This document shows positions 29,435 through 38,039 of a stretch of DNA of 64,000 nt, one piece after another; within the stretch, counting starts at the first letter, position 1; each line of letters begins with the position of its first letter. Origin of the DNA: Streptomyces niveus (GTDB lineage Bacteria > Actinomycetota > Actinomycetes > Streptomycetales > Streptomycetaceae); assembly GCF_002009175.1 (NCBI RefSeq), contig NZ_CP018047.1, forward strand, positions 6,262,001-6,326,000, in the 5' to 3' direction. Below the pieces are notes generated by a model that was given only the letters and a program-made list of their open reading frames with translations, was not told where the DNA came from and made no database searches. A program made the translations under genes and the position numbers.

Positions 29435-31513
29435 TCAGCGCGCTACGGCTGCCAGAGATTCCCGGGCCGCGGACGCGACCGCGTCAGCGGTGAAGCCGAA
29501 CTCCTGGAAGAGGACCTTGCCGTCGGCCGAAGCGCCGAAGTGCTCCAGCGAGACGACCCGGCCCGCGTCACCCACGAAGCGGTGCCAGGTGAGCCCGATA
29601 CCGGCCTCGACCGCCACGCGCGCCTTCACGGAGGGCGGCAGGACGCTGTCCCGGTACGCCTGGTCCTGCTCCTCGAACCACTCGACCGACGGCATCGACA
29701 CCACGCGGGTCGCGATCCCCTCGGCCTGGAGCCGCTCGCGCGCCTCGACGGCCAGCTGCACCTCGGAGCCGGTACCGATCAGCACCACGCGGGGCTCACC
29801 GCCCTCGGCCTCGAACAGGACGTAACCGCCCTTGGCCGCGCCCTCGTTGGCCTCGTACGTCGGCACACCCTGACGTGTGAGCGCCAGGCCGTGCGGGGCG
29901 CCCTTGGCGTGCCGGTTCAGGATCTCGCGCCAGGCGATCGCCGTCTCGTTGGCGTCGGCGGGGCGCACGATGTTCAGACCGGGAATGGCGCGCAGCACGG
30001 ACAGGTGCTCGACGGGCTGATGCGTCGGACCGTCCTCGCCGAGACCGATCGAGTCGTGTGTCCAGACATAGGTGACGGGCACCTGCATCAGCGCGGCGAG
30101 CCGCACGGCCGGCCGCATGTAGTCGGAGAACACCAGGAAAGTGCCGCCGTAGATACGGGTGTTGCCGTGCAGCGCGATGCCGTTCATCGTCGAACCCATG
30201 GCGTGCTCACGGATGCCGTAGTGCACCGTGCGGCCGTAAGGGTCGGCCTCCGGCAGCGGGTTGCCCACCGGGAGGAACGACGACGTCTTGTCGATCGTGG
30301 TGTTGTTGGAGCCCGCGAGGTCGGCGGAGCCGCCCCACAGCTCGGGGATGACCGCGCCGAGCGCCTGGAGCACCTTGCCGGACGCGGCGCGGGTGGCGAC
30401 GGCCTTGCCGGTCTCGAAGACCGGCAGCTTCTGCTCCCAGCCGTCGGGCAGTTCGCCCGCGCGGACCCGGTCGAACGTCGCGGCGCGCTCCGGGTTGGCC
30501 GTACGCCACGCGGCGAACGTCTTCTCCCACTCGGCTCGCGTCTCGCGGCCGCGGTCGAGCGCCTCACGCGTGTGCGCCAGGACCTCGTCGCCGACCTCGA
30601 AGGTCTGCTCGGGGTCGAAGCCCAGCACCCGCTTGGTGGCGGCGACCTCCTCGTCGCCCAGCGCCGAGCCGTGCGCGGCCTCGGTGTTCTGCGCGTGCGG
30701 TGCGGGCCAGGCGATGATGGAGCGGGCGGCGATGAACGAGGGCCGCTCGGTCTCCGCCTGCGCCGCCTTCAGGGCACGCGCCAGACCCGCCGGGTCGAGG
30801 TCGCCGTCGGGCAGTTGCTCGACGCGCTGGACGTGCCAGCCGTACGACTCGTACCGCTTCAGCGTGTCCTCGGACACGGCCGTCTCGGTGTCACCCTCGA
30901 TGGAGATGTGGTTGTCGTCCCAGAGCAGGACGAGGTTGCCGAGCTTCTGGTGACCGGCGAGCGAGGACGCCTCGCCGGAGACACCCTCCTGAAGACAGCC
31001 GTCACCCGCGATCGCCCAGATGGTGTGGTCGAAGGGAGAGGTGCCCGCGGCCGCCTCGGGGTCGTAGAGGCCGCGCTCGTAACGAGCGGCCATCGCCATG
31101 CCCACGGCGTTGGCGACACCCTGGCCGAGCGGCCCGGTGGTGGTCTCGACGCCGACCGTGTGGCCGTACTCCGGGTGACCCGGGGTCTTCGAACCCCAGG
31201 TGCGGAACGCCTTCAGGTCGTCCAGCTCCAGGCCGTAGCCCGCGAGATACAGCTGGATGTAGAGAGTCAGCGACGAGTGGCCCGCGGAGAGTACGAACCG
31301 GTCGCGCCCGGTCCACTGCGCGTCGGCCGGGTCGTGCCGCATCAGCTTCTGGAAGAGCACGTAGGCGGCGGGGGCCAGGCTCATCGCCGTACCGGGATGG
31401 CCGTTGCCGACCTTCTGTACGGCGTCCATGGCCAGGACGCGGACGGTGTCGACCGCTTTGCGGTCCAGGTCGGTCCACTCTTCGAGATCTGTGGTGGTCG
31501 GCTTGGTGCTCAC
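29435..31513 (-). CDS. tkt: Transketolase
   Basis: Thiamine-diphosphate enzyme that moves two-carbon units in the non-oxidative pentose-phosphate pathway. The 692-residue product has [11 protein letters not shown] near residue 37, the cofactor motif [13 protein letters not shown] through to WDDN (residues about 165-197), and the C-terminal transketolase signature around [14 protein letters not shown]. The GTG at 31513 is the first gene of the tkt-tal-zwf-opcA-pgl operon. A short perfect palindrome overlaps the start codon, and GGAG lies 12 bases upstream. Confidence 0.98.
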   Translation of the reverse strand: MSTKPTTTDLEEWTDLDRKAVDTVRVLAMDAVQKVGNGHPGTAMSLAPAAYVLFQKLMRHDPADAQWTGRDRFVLSAGHSSLTLYIQLYLAGYGLELDDLKAFRTWGSKTPGHPEYGHTVGVETTTGPLGQGVANAVGMAMAARYERGLYDPEAAAGTSPFDHTIWAIAGDGCLQEGVSGEASSLAGHQKLGNLVLLWDDNHISIEGDTETAVSEDTLKRYESYGWHVQRVEQLPDGDLDPAGLARALKAAQAETERPSFIAARSIIAWPAPHAQNTEAAHGSALGDEEVAATKRVLGFDPEQTFEVGDEVLAHTREALDRGRETRAEWEKTFAAWRTANPERAATFDRVRAGELPDGWEQKLPVFETGKAVATRAASGKVLQALGAVIPELWGGSADLAGSNNTTIDKTSSFLPVGNPLPEADPYGRTVHYGIREHAMGSTMNGIALHGNTRIYGGTFLVFSDYMRPAVRLAALMQVPVTYVWTHDSIGLGEDGPTHQPVEHLSVLRAIPGLNIVRPADANETAIAWREILNRHAKGAPHGLALTRQGVPTYEANEGAAKGGYVLFEAEGGEPRVVLIGTGSEVQLAVEARERLQAEGIATRVVSMPSVEWFEEQDQAYRDSVLPPSVKARVAVEAGIGLTWHRFVGDAGRVVSLEHFGASADGKVLFQEFGFTADAVASAARESLAAVAR

Positions 31514-31525
31514 CCTGAGTCAGGG
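31513..31525. promoter_or_regulatory. Palindrome overlapping the tkt start
   Basis: CCCTGA-G-TCAGGG (31513-31525) ends on the first base of the tkt start codon and lies between it and the ribosome site GGAG. It could be an operator or a small hairpin that affects translation. A second inverted repeat, GCACCG-GTT-CGGTGC, is at 31562-31576. Confidence 0.4.
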
Positions 31526-31861
31526 CTCCTCTCCACATGTCGAATCCCGGTGTCTGAGGGCGCACCGGTTCGGTGCCGAGCCTACCCTCGTGACGCCGCG
31601 CGACCAGTCCCGTCCACGTGGGTGAAGACCTCCGTAAAGAGGAGACGTCGTCAGGGTGCCGGGCGGATGTCGGGCACACCTCTCGCGGACGATCGCGCGG
31701 TGACGACGGCCCCTTCACCAGAGGCTCCCACCAGGCGTCAACACGAGCCCACCCCCGAGAAGAACGGCAGAGGGGCAACGTCTAGAGTGGCGTGGTACGC
31801 GCAAGTCTTTACCGGGCCTTCACGCCCGGAGCTTGCTGGGATTTCTCTGTCTGGGGTGTAC
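31514..31861. other. Divergent control region between tkt and ctaB
   Basis: This is the longest gene-free stretch in the window (348 bases). It holds the tkt leader with two short inverted repeats, a possible minus-strand -10 box TAGGCT near 31583-31578 for the pentose-phosphate operon, and a plus-strand TAGAGT -10 box for ctaB at 31783-31788. Between about 31600 and 31780 I see nothing that looks like a gene or RNA. Confidence 0.5.
31783..31788 (+). promoter_or_regulatory. -10 box for ctaB
   Basis: TAGAGT matches the Streptomyces HrdB -10 consensus. No clear -35 is seen. RNA would start near 31795, 67 bases before the ctaB start. Confidence 0.45.
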
Positions 31862-32809
31862 GTGACGGCCGTCGAGTCCCGACCCGCTGGGGTCGTCCTG
31901 ACTCCGAGCCCGGGGGGCCATCGGCCGTTCGGGGCCCGCGTCAAAGCGTTCGTGGCGCTGACGAAGCCACGGATCATCGAGCTGCTGCTCATCACCACCG
32001 TCCCGGTGATGTTCCTGGCCGCCCAGAGCGTGCCGGACATGTGGCTGGTGCTCGTCACCTGCGTCGGCGGCTATCTCTCCGCCGGCGGCGCCAACGCGCT
32101 GAACATGTACATCGACCGGGACATCGACGCGATGATGGACCGCACGTCGCAGCGTCCCCTGGTCACCGGCATGGTGTCGCCCCGCGAAGGTCTCGTCTTC
32201 GGGCTCTCGCTGGCCGTGATCTCGACGCTCTGGTTCGGCCTGCTGGTCAACTGGCTGTCCGCGGCGCTGGCACTGGGCGCGCTCCTGTTCTACGTCGTCG
32301 TCTACACGATGATCCTCAAGCGGCGCACCTCGCAGAACATCGTCTGGGGCGGCATCGCCGGCTGCATGCCGGTCTTCATCGGCTGGTCGGCCGTCACCAA
32401 CTCGCTGTCCTGGGCCGCCGTCATCCTCTTCCTGGTGATGTTCTTCTGGACGCCGCCGCACTACTGGCCGCTGTCGATGAAGGTCCGCGAGGACTACGCG
32501 CGCGTGGGCGTGCCCATGCTCCCCGTCGTCGCGTCCAACCGGACCGTGGCCCGCCAGATCGTCCTCTACAGCTGGGTGATGGTGGCGGTGTCGCTGCTGC
32601 TGACGCCCCTCGGCTACACCGGCTGGTTCTACACGTCGGTGGCCGTGGTGGCCGGCGGCTGGTGGCTCTGGGAGGCGCACGGGCTCCAGTCGCGCGCCAA
32701 GTCCGGTGCGACGGGCGGCAAGCTGAAGGAAATGCGGCTGTTCCACTGGTCGATCACCTATGTGTCGCTGCTCTTCGTGGCCGTCGCGGTCGACCCCTTC
32801 CTTCGATAG
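31862..32809 (+). CDS. ctaB: Protoheme IX farnesyltransferase (heme O synthase)
   Basis: Membrane enzyme that adds a farnesyl group to heme b, giving heme O for cytochrome oxidase. The 315-residue protein has about nine hydrophobic helices and the prenyltransferase motif [15 protein letters not shown] near residue 83, with a second [10 protein letters not shown] region. The GTG at 31862 is chosen from its closeness to homologous N termini (TAVESRP then [14 protein letters not shown]); a GTG two codons earlier is equally possible, and the frame is open far upstream as noise. CtaA, the next enzyme, is encoded nearby at 34613-35590. Confidence 0.95.
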   Translation: MTAVESRPAGVVLTPSPGGHRPFGARVKAFVALTKPRIIELLLITTVPVMFLAAQSVPDMWLVLVTCVGGYLSAGGANALNMYIDRDIDAMMDRTSQRPLVTGMVSPREGLVFGLSLAVISTLWFGLLVNWLSAALALGALLFYVVVYTMILKRRTSQNIVWGGIAGCMPVFIGWSAVTNSLSWAAVILFLVMFFWTPPHYWPLSMKVREDYARVGVPMLPVVASNRTVARQIVLYSWVMVAVSLLLTPLGYTGWFYTSVAVVAGGWWLWEAHGLQSRAKSGATGGKLKEMRLFHWSITYVSLLFVAVAVDPFLR

Positions 32810-32829
32810 AACGACTACCCGTCGGTAGC

Positions 32830-33312
32830 ATGTCGGTCATGGCAGAGACCGAGGTTGACGAGCAGACCGGCGACGGCGCGCGTGCGAGCCGGCAGGCCGT
32901 ACTGGACGAACGGCGCGCGGCCCGACTGGCCAAGCAGATCGGCGCGTTCGCGCGACGGCACGGCGGCGCGGCCGAGGGCCAGCTCGCGTATCTGGGACGG
33001 ACCGGCACCCGCATCGTGCTGGTGGCGCAGGACGGCGACTGGGGCGATCTGGTCGCCCCGTCGCACGACGTGGCGCTGAAGGCCGTGGAAAAGGCCGGGA
33101 TCACGGTGCACGAGTCCTTCGACGGCGAGTTCGCCGCGAAGGTCCGCACCGGCCCGTACGAGTGGACGCGCATGGCGGGCATCCAGATCGGCGGCCCGGA
33201 CAACGATCAGGACGGCCAGGACAGCAGCCGGGACGTCCGGGACAACGGCAAGGACAGCCAGGACGGCCAGGACACCGACCAGGACACCGACCAGGGCGGG
33301 TCTGCCAAGTAG
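32830..33312 (+). CDS. Conserved protein of unknown function with acidic repeat tail
   Basis: I do not recognise a named family. The first 115 residues form a compact domain (LAYLGRTGTRIVLVAQDGDWGDLVAPS, then ALKAVEKAGITVHESFDGEFAAKVRTGPYEW), possibly conserved next to ctaB in streptomycetes. The last 40 residues are an Asp/Gln/Gly low-complexity tail built from GQD, DQD and SQD steps, encoded by repeated GGACNNCCAGGAC units. ATG codons at 32830 and 32839 are both possible starts. It is a soluble protein with no membrane segment or catalytic motif visible. Confidence 0.75.
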   Translation: MSVMAETEVDEQTGDGARASRQAVLDERRAARLAKQIGAFARRHGGAAEGQLAYLGRTGTRIVLVAQDGDWGDLVAPSHDVALKAVEKAGITVHESFDGEFAAKVRTGPYEWTRMAGIQIGGPDNDQDGQDSSRDVRDNGKDSQDGQDTDQDTDQGGSAK

Positions 33313-33450
33313 CGCCGTTCCGGGCGGTCTTCGCCGGGCCCGGACAGGACCCGGTCGCGCCCCGGGGGCTGTTTCGGCGCGGGGCGGCCAACACTCGGGC
33401 GCGCTTTTCCCGTTAGGACTGTAGGGATACGGTCCACGACGGGAAGCGCC

Positions 33451-34566
33451 ATGATCGAGACAACGACTCTGGTGGACCAGAACTGCCACGGCGTCCTCCG
33501 TACGGAGTTGGGCCTGGGCACTTTCGAGGCCCAACTCGGCCGGACCGCCGGACCGCCCGCCGCGGGCACCACCTTCTTCGACACCCAGACCGGGTTCGCC
33601 GTACGGCGCTGGTGCCCGCCGCTCCTGGGACTGGAGCCGCACACCTCACCCGCCGGCTATCTCGCCAGGCGCCGGGAGCTCGGCGTCCTGGAGGCCGGGC
33701 GGCGGCTGCTGCGGGGCACCGGCGTCACCACCTATCTGGTCGACACCGGGCTGCCCGGCGATCTGACCGGGCCCGAGGAGATCGCGGCCGCGGGCGCCGC
33801 CGAGGCCCGCGAGATCGTACGGCTCGAACTCCTCGCCCAGCAGGTGGCGGACACCTCGGGCACCGTCGACTCGCTGCTCGCCAATCTCGCCCACGCCGTG
33901 CACACGGCGGCCGAATCGGCCGTCGCCTTCGTGTCCGTGGCCGCGCTGCGCCACGGCGCCGCCCCGGCCGGTGATCCGCCCGGCCCCGGAGAGGTACGTA
34001 CGGCCGCGGGGCGCTGGCTCGCCCGGCGACGGGTGGGCGGCCGGCTGACCGACCCCGTACTGGTGCGCCATCTGCTGTGGACCGCCGTCGCCACCGGGCT
34101 GCCGCTCCAACTGCACGCGGGCGGCGGCGAGGGGCGCCGGGCCGACTGCTGCGACGGCGGTCCGGCGCGGATCGCGGGCTTCGCGGCGGCCACCGCCGGG
34201 CTCGGCACCGACCTGGTGCTGCTGCACGGCCTGCCGTACCACCGGCACGCGGCCCGGCTCGCCGCGGCCCATCCGCATGTGTACGTGGATCTCGGCCCGG
34301 CCCTCGCGCACACCGGGGCCCGCGCGGCGGACGTGCTGGCGGAGGTGCTCGAACTGGCGCCGTTCGGGAAGCTGCTCTACTCCAGCGGGGCGCGCGGGCT
34401 GCCCGAACTGCACGTGGTGGGCGCCAGGGTGTTCAGACAGTCGCTGGCGAGGGTGCTCGGCGGCTGGGTGGCGGACGGCTCGTGGGCGCTCGCCGACGCG
34501 CAGCGCGTGGCGGAGATGATCGCCTCGGGCAACGCGCGCCGGGTGTACGGGCTCGACGACACCTGA
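33451..34566 (+). CDS. Amidohydrolase-like protein, active site apparently altered
   Basis: A 371-residue protein of the amidohydrolase-2/FluG-like TIM-barrel type: LPLQLHAGG and LLHGLPYHRHAARLAA carry the mid-barrel histidines, and LLYSSGARGLPELHVVGARV matches the region where members usually have the SSDA...LPEL motif. Here Gly replaces the metal-binding Asp, and the N-terminal HxH is not seen (VDQNCHGVL instead). It may be a non-catalytic relative or have a changed metal site. It is a lone gene facing ctaA, 46 bases away. Confidence 0.78.
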   Translation: MIETTTLVDQNCHGVLRTELGLGTFEAQLGRTAGPPAAGTTFFDTQTGFAVRRWCPPLLGLEPHTSPAGYLARRRELGVLEAGRRLLRGTGVTTYLVDTGLPGDLTGPEEIAAAGAAEAREIVRLELLAQQVADTSGTVDSLLANLAHAVHTAAESAVAFVSVAALRHGAAPAGDPPGPGEVRTAAGRWLARRRVGGRLTDPVLVRHLLWTAVATGLPLQLHAGGGEGRRADCCDGGPARIAGFAAATAGLGTDLVLLHGLPYHRHAARLAAAHPHVYVDLGPALAHTGARAADVLAEVLELAPFGKLLYSSGARGLPELHVVGARVFRQSLARVLGGWVADGSWALADAQRVAEMIASGNARRVYGLDDT

Positions 34567-34612
34567 CGGACCGTCAGATGATCAGCCTCACCGCCCGGGT
34601 CGGCCGGGCCGC

Positions 34613-35590
34613 TCAGGCGGTGGACAGCGCCGGATCGGCGGGGTCCGCCTGTGCCGGGATCGCCGGGTCCGCCACGGGCCGCTCACGCAGACTCAGGGCG
34701 AGCCGCAGCACCGCGATCCAGGTCAGCGCGGAGCCGAGCATATGGACGCCGACCAGGACCTCGGGCACATCGGTGAAGAACTGCACGTAACCGATACCGC
34801 CCTGCGCGAGCAGCACGAGCAGCAGGTCACGCGCCCGGGCGCGGATGTCGTCCGGGGCGTCCACCACGCGCAGCACCAGCCACATCGCGATCGCCAGCGC
34901 GCAGACCGCCCAGGCCGCTGCCGCGTGCACGTGCGCCGCGTCGATCCAGTTCCACGGCATACGCGGCACCTCGCTGCTGTCGCCCGCGTGCTTGCCGGAA
35001 CCGGTCACGGTCGTCCCGAGGGCGACCAGGACCACCGTCGTGACGATGAGCGCCCAGGACAGCTTCCGTACGGGACGGGGGACCCTCGGCCGGGGCGTCG
35101 TGTCGCCCTCGCGGGTGCGCTGCCAGACGAGCACGGTGACGGTGAGCAGGGCGTTGGCGAGCAGGAAGTGGACGGCCACCGTCCAGGGGTTGAGCTCCAT
35201 GTGGACCGTGATGCCGCCCATGACGGCGTTCACCACCACCAGCCAGAACATGCTCCAGGCGAGCCGGGTGAGACCGCGCCGCCGGGGCTTGACCGACCGG
35301 GCCGCGACGATCGCCCAGCCGACGGCGGCCGACAGGACGTACGTCAGCATCCGGTTGCCGAACTCGATCGCGCCGTGCAGACCCTGCTCGGGCGTCGCGA
35401 ACAGGCTGTCGTCGGTGCACTTCGGCCAGGTGTCGCAGCCGAGCCCGGAGCCCGTGAGCCGGACCGCGCCGCCGGTGACGATGATGACGACGGTCATCAC
35501 GACGGCGGAGAGCGCGGCGCGGCGCAGGATCCGGGGGGAGGGCGTCCAGCGCTGGGCGATGTAGTCGAGGGGGTTCCACACGGCAACCAT
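34613..35590 (-). CDS. ctaA: Heme A synthase, COX15/CtaA family
   Basis: Membrane enzyme that oxidises heme O to heme A for the aa3 cytochrome oxidase. The 325-residue protein has eight hydrophobic helices. An early VTGGAVRLTGSGLGCDTWPKC carries the family's cysteine pair motif, HMELNPW and histidines in the helices (EFGNRML, HVHAAAAW) are likely heme ligands. The ATG at 35590 is in a good context. It ends 46 bases from the amidohydrolase gene, which converges on it. Confidence 0.93.
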   Translation of the reverse strand: MVAVWNPLDYIAQRWTPSPRILRRAALSAVVMTVVIIVTGGAVRLTGSGLGCDTWPKCTDDSLFATPEQGLHGAIEFGNRMLTYVLSAAVGWAIVAARSVKPRRRGLTRLAWSMFWLVVVNAVMGGITVHMELNPWTVAVHFLLANALLTVTVLVWQRTREGDTTPRPRVPRPVRKLSWALIVTTVVLVALGTTVTGSGKHAGDSSEVPRMPWNWIDAAHVHAAAAWAVCALAIAMWLVLRVVDAPDDIRARARDLLLVLLAQGGIGYVQFFTDVPEVLVGVHMLGSALTWIAVLRLALSLRERPVADPAIPAQADPADPALSTA

Positions 35591-35668
35591 CGTAGGCGGG
35601 GGTTTGTGAACGCAGTCACGAGGGGGTGGCGAAGGGCGCCGCGACGAACGCGATCCGCCACGGCGCTC

Positions 35669-36130
35669 TCACGCCGCCGGTGGCGTCCCGCCGGTGGCCC
35701 GGCGCCATCGCGCGGTGATGTCTTCGAGCTTCTCCTCGAAGGTGTCGTCCTGGTAGGCGGAGGACGTCATGGGCGCCGGGAGGCGGAACGAGGTGCCGTC
35801 GTGGCGTGTCACCCGGATCCATTTGTCGTAACGGATCTCACTGCCGCCGCTGACCCGATGAACGCCGATGTCCGCGATGTCGCGCCAGTGGCCCGAGTGC
35901 CGTCCGAGGGGCCGGTGGACGTGTATGCCCTGTTCGTCGACGCGGGTGCGGCCGAGGGCGTTGTTGAGGAGATAGGGAACGAACGTGATGAGCGCCAGTC
36001 CGAGCCAGGACAGGAATCCGGGGCTGCCGAACCCGATCACGCCCATCGCCACGACGCCCCAGGCGGTGAAGACTCCGCAGACCCAGAGGACGAATCGCCG
36101 TTGGGCGGGCCGGTACTCGACGGGGGTCAC
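35669..36130 (-). CDS. Small membrane protein with PH-like domain
   Basis: A 153-residue protein with two N-terminal hydrophobic helices (about residues 13-33 and 38-55) and a C-terminal PH-like (bPH) domain (RVDEQGIHVHRPLGRHSGHW, then KWIRVTRHDGTSFRLPAP). It starts with GTG at 36130, 13 bases downstream of the ABC permease stop, so it probably belongs to that leftward unit. The function is unknown. Confidence 0.7.
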   Translation of the reverse strand: MTPVEYRPAQRRFVLWVCGVFTAWGVVAMGVIGFGSPGFLSWLGLALITFVPYLLNNALGRTRVDEQGIHVHRPLGRHSGHWRDIADIGVHRVSGGSEIRYDKWIRVTRHDGTSFRLPAPMTSSAYQDDTFEEKLEDITARWRRATGGTPPAA

Positions 36131-36142
36131 GGGCGCGGTCTC

Positions 36143-36970
36143 CTACTCCCAGCGGAAGAAACGGGCCGCGGCGCCGAGCCCGAGCACCGCCCAGACGGCC
36201 AGCACCCCGAGGTCGCCCCAGGGCATCCCCGCACCGTGCTGGAGCACTTCCCGCAGCCCCTCGGAGAGGGCCGAGATCGGCAGCAGGCCGAGCAGCGTCT
36301 GCGCCGTGTCGGGGAACTTGTCCAGCGGCACGATCACACCGCCGCCCACCAGCAGCAGTACGAAGACCAGATTCGCCGCGGCCAGCGTCGCCTCGGCCTT
36401 GAGCGTGCCCGCCATCAGCAGGCCGAGCCCGGAGAACGCCGCCGTACCGAGGACGAGCAGCAGGAGTACGGCGAAGGGGCTGCCCTCCGGCGACCAGCCC
36501 AGCGCGAACGCGATGACCGTCAGCAGCACGATCTGGAGCACTTCGGTGACCAGGACGGAGAGCGTCTTGGCCGTCATCAGCGCCCAGCGCGGCAGCGGCG
36601 AGGCGCCGAGCCGCTTCAGCACCCCGTAACGGCGCTCGAAGCCGGTCGCGATGGCCTGCCCGGTGAAGGCGGTCGACATCACGGCCAGTGCCAGGACGCC
36701 GGGCGTCAGGAAGTCGACCGAGGCGCCCGTGCCCGTGTCGATGATGTCGACCGTCGAGAACAGCACCAGCAGCAGACTCGGGATGATCACGGTCAGCAGC
36801 AGCTGTTCGCCGTTGCGCAGCAGCATCTTCGTCTCGAAGGCCGTCTGCGCGGCGATCATCCGCGACAGCGGCGCCGCGCCCGGCGCGGGCGCGTATCTGC
36901 CGACACCCGCGCCGGCAGCCGTGCCCTCGCCCGGGCCGGCGCCCGTACCCGTCTCCGTACCGGCGCTCAT
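36143..36970 (-). CDS. ABC-2 type transporter permease
   Basis: Membrane part of an ABC exporter. The 275-residue protein has a glycine-rich 30-residue cytoplasmic lead, then about six hydrophobic helices (LLLTVIIPSLLLVLFSTV, then PGVLALAVMSTAFTGQAIA and others) with the RRYGVLKRLGASPLPRWAL loop of the ABC-2/drug-export family. The ATG at 36970 overlaps the ATPase stop (ATGA), and the two genes form a pair. The substrate is unknown. Confidence 0.9.
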   Translation of the reverse strand: MSAGTETGTGAGPGEGTAAGAGVGRYAPAPGAAPLSRMIAAQTAFETKMLLRNGEQLLLTVIIPSLLLVLFSTVDIIDTGTGASVDFLTPGVLALAVMSTAFTGQAIATGFERRYGVLKRLGASPLPRWALMTAKTLSVLVTEVLQIVLLTVIAFALGWSPEGSPFAVLLLLVLGTAAFSGLGLLMAGTLKAEATLAAANLVFVLLLVGGGVIVPLDKFPDTAQTLLGLLPISALSEGLREVLQHGAGMPWGDLGVLAVWAVLGLGAAARFFRWE

Positions 36971-37902
36971 GGCCGCAGCTCCTTGCCGGTCAGTTCGAGG
37001 AAGACGTCCTCCAGCGTGTGCCGCTCGACGGAGATCTTGTCCGGCATCACCCCGTGCTGCGCGCACCAGGACGTCACCGTCGCGAGCAGTTGCGGGTCGA
37101 TCGTGCCGCCGATCCGGTAGGCGCCCGGTGTGAGCTCGGCGGCGGCCGAACCATCGGGCAGTGCCTTGAGCAGCGAGCCGAGGTCGAGTCCGGGGCGGCC
37201 GGTGAAACGCAGGGTGTTCTCGGCGCCGCCCCGGCACAGCTCCTCGGTGGTCCCGTGGGCCACGACCCGGCCGGCGTCGACGATGGCGACGTCGTCGGCC
37301 AGCTCCTCGGCCTCGTCCATGAAGTGCGTGGTCAGGACGGTGGTCACGCCGTCGGCGCGCAGTTCGCGCACCAGGTCCCAGGTTGACCGGCGGGCCTGCG
37401 GGTCGAGCCCCGCCGTCGGCTCGTCCAGGAACACCAGCTCGGGCCGGCCTACGACCGCCATGGCGAGCGAGAGGCGCTGCTGCTGGCCGCCGGAGAGCCG
37501 CCGGTAGGCCGTACGCCCGCAGCCGCCGAGCCCCAGGCGCTCGATCAGTTCGGTCACGTCCAGCGGGTTCGCGTGCAGGGCGGCCATATGGCGCAGCATC
37601 TCCTGCGCACGGGCGCCGGAGTAGACGCCGCCGGACTGGAGCATCACCCCGATGCGCGGGCGCAGCCGCGCCGCGTCGGCCACAGGATCGAGCCCGAGGA
37701 CGCGCACCGTGCCGTCGTCCGGCCTGCGATAGCCCTCGCAGGTCTCGATCGTGGTGGTCTTGCCGGCTCCGTTGGGGCCGAGGAGGGCGGACACCGTGCC
37801 CGCCCGGAACGTCAGATCCAGGCCGTTCACCGCGGCCCTGGCCCCGTACCGCTTGACCAGGCCCCGGACCTGGACCACCGGCTCTCCGACGACGCTGCGC
37901 AT
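36967..37902 (-). CDS. ABC transporter ATP-binding protein, drug-export type
   Basis: Cytosolic ATPase of the exporter pair, 311 residues. Walker A is GPNGAGKTTT (near residue 42), the signature is LSGGQQQRLSLAM and Walker B is LVFLDEPTAGLDPQ, followed by LTTHFMDEAEEL. A C-terminal region after residue 220 is of the DrrA type. The ATG at 37902 lies 7 bases after a TAGACT -10 box on the minus strand with no ribosome site, so the mRNA is probably leaderless. It is divergent from sufR. Confidence 0.92.
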   Translation of the reverse strand: MRSVVGEPVVQVRGLVKRYGARAAVNGLDLTFRAGTVSALLGPNGAGKTTTIETCEGYRRPDDGTVRVLGLDPVADAARLRPRIGVMLQSGGVYSGARAQEMLRHMAALHANPLDVTELIERLGLGGCGRTAYRRLSGGQQQRLSLAMAVVGRPELVFLDEPTAGLDPQARRSTWDLVRELRADGVTTVLTTHFMDEAEELADDVAIVDAGRVVAHGTTEELCRGGAENTLRFTGRPGLDLGSLLKALPDGSAAAELTPGAYRIGGTIDPQLLATVTSWCAQHGVMPDKISVERHTLEDVFLELTGKELRP

Positions 37903-37908
37903 GCCGTG

Positions 37909-37914
37909 AGTCTA
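37909..37914 (-). promoter_or_regulatory. -10 box for the ABC exporter, leaderless start
   Basis: On the minus strand TAGACT ends 7 bases before the ATG at 37902, so transcription would begin at or beside the A of the start codon. No -35 match is evident. Confidence 0.5.
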
Positions 37915-37951
37915 GGCAGCGGCCCCGCGTGCTCCGGGTCCGGGGGCGCTT

Positions 37952-37977
37952 CTTAGGTGACCCTAAGTGACATAGGG
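37952..37977. promoter_or_regulatory. TAGG-type inverted repeats between the ABC exporter and sufR
   Basis: CTTAGG-TGAC-CCTAAG (37952-37967) is a 6-bp inverted repeat, and a third half-site TAGGG follows at 37973-37977. The first 19 bases from TTAGG match the known DmdR/IdeR iron-box consensus at about 12 of 19 positions. This may be an iron or other operator for one of the two divergent units. Confidence 0.45.
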
Positions 37978-38002
37978 CACCACTCGTCGTACCGGACGGC
38001 TG

Positions 38003-38032
38003 TTGTCACTACCGAAGGAATTACGCAACAAT
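38003..38032 (+). promoter_or_regulatory. Promoter of sufR, leaderless start
   Basis: TTGTCA (38003-38008), 18 bases, then AACAAT (38027-38032). RNA would begin near 38039, which is the first base of the sufR GTG. No usable ribosome site lies before the GTG (GAAGGA is about 20 bases away), so leaderless translation fits. Confidence 0.5.
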
Positions 38033-38039
38033 GGCGTTG
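38026..38039. promoter_or_regulatory. SufR operator CAAC-N6-GTTG
   Basis: CAAC (38026-38029), six bases, GTTG (38036-38039). This is the palindrome form I recall as published for SufR of Streptomyces avermitilis. It overlaps the proposed -10 box and start point, the right place for a repressor of its own operon. Confidence 0.7.

Noticed and set aside
29315..31861. A long N-terminal extension of ctaB
   Set aside because: The upstream frame is the shadow of tkt; heme O synthase similarity begins only after 31862.
33190..33309. A CRISPR-like or non-coding repeat
   Set aside because: The repeat units are short, uneven and in frame with the gene; they encode the acidic tail.
34742..37120. A 792-residue plus-strand reading frame
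   Set aside because: It runs opposite ctaA, the PH protein and the ABC genes, all supported by motifs.
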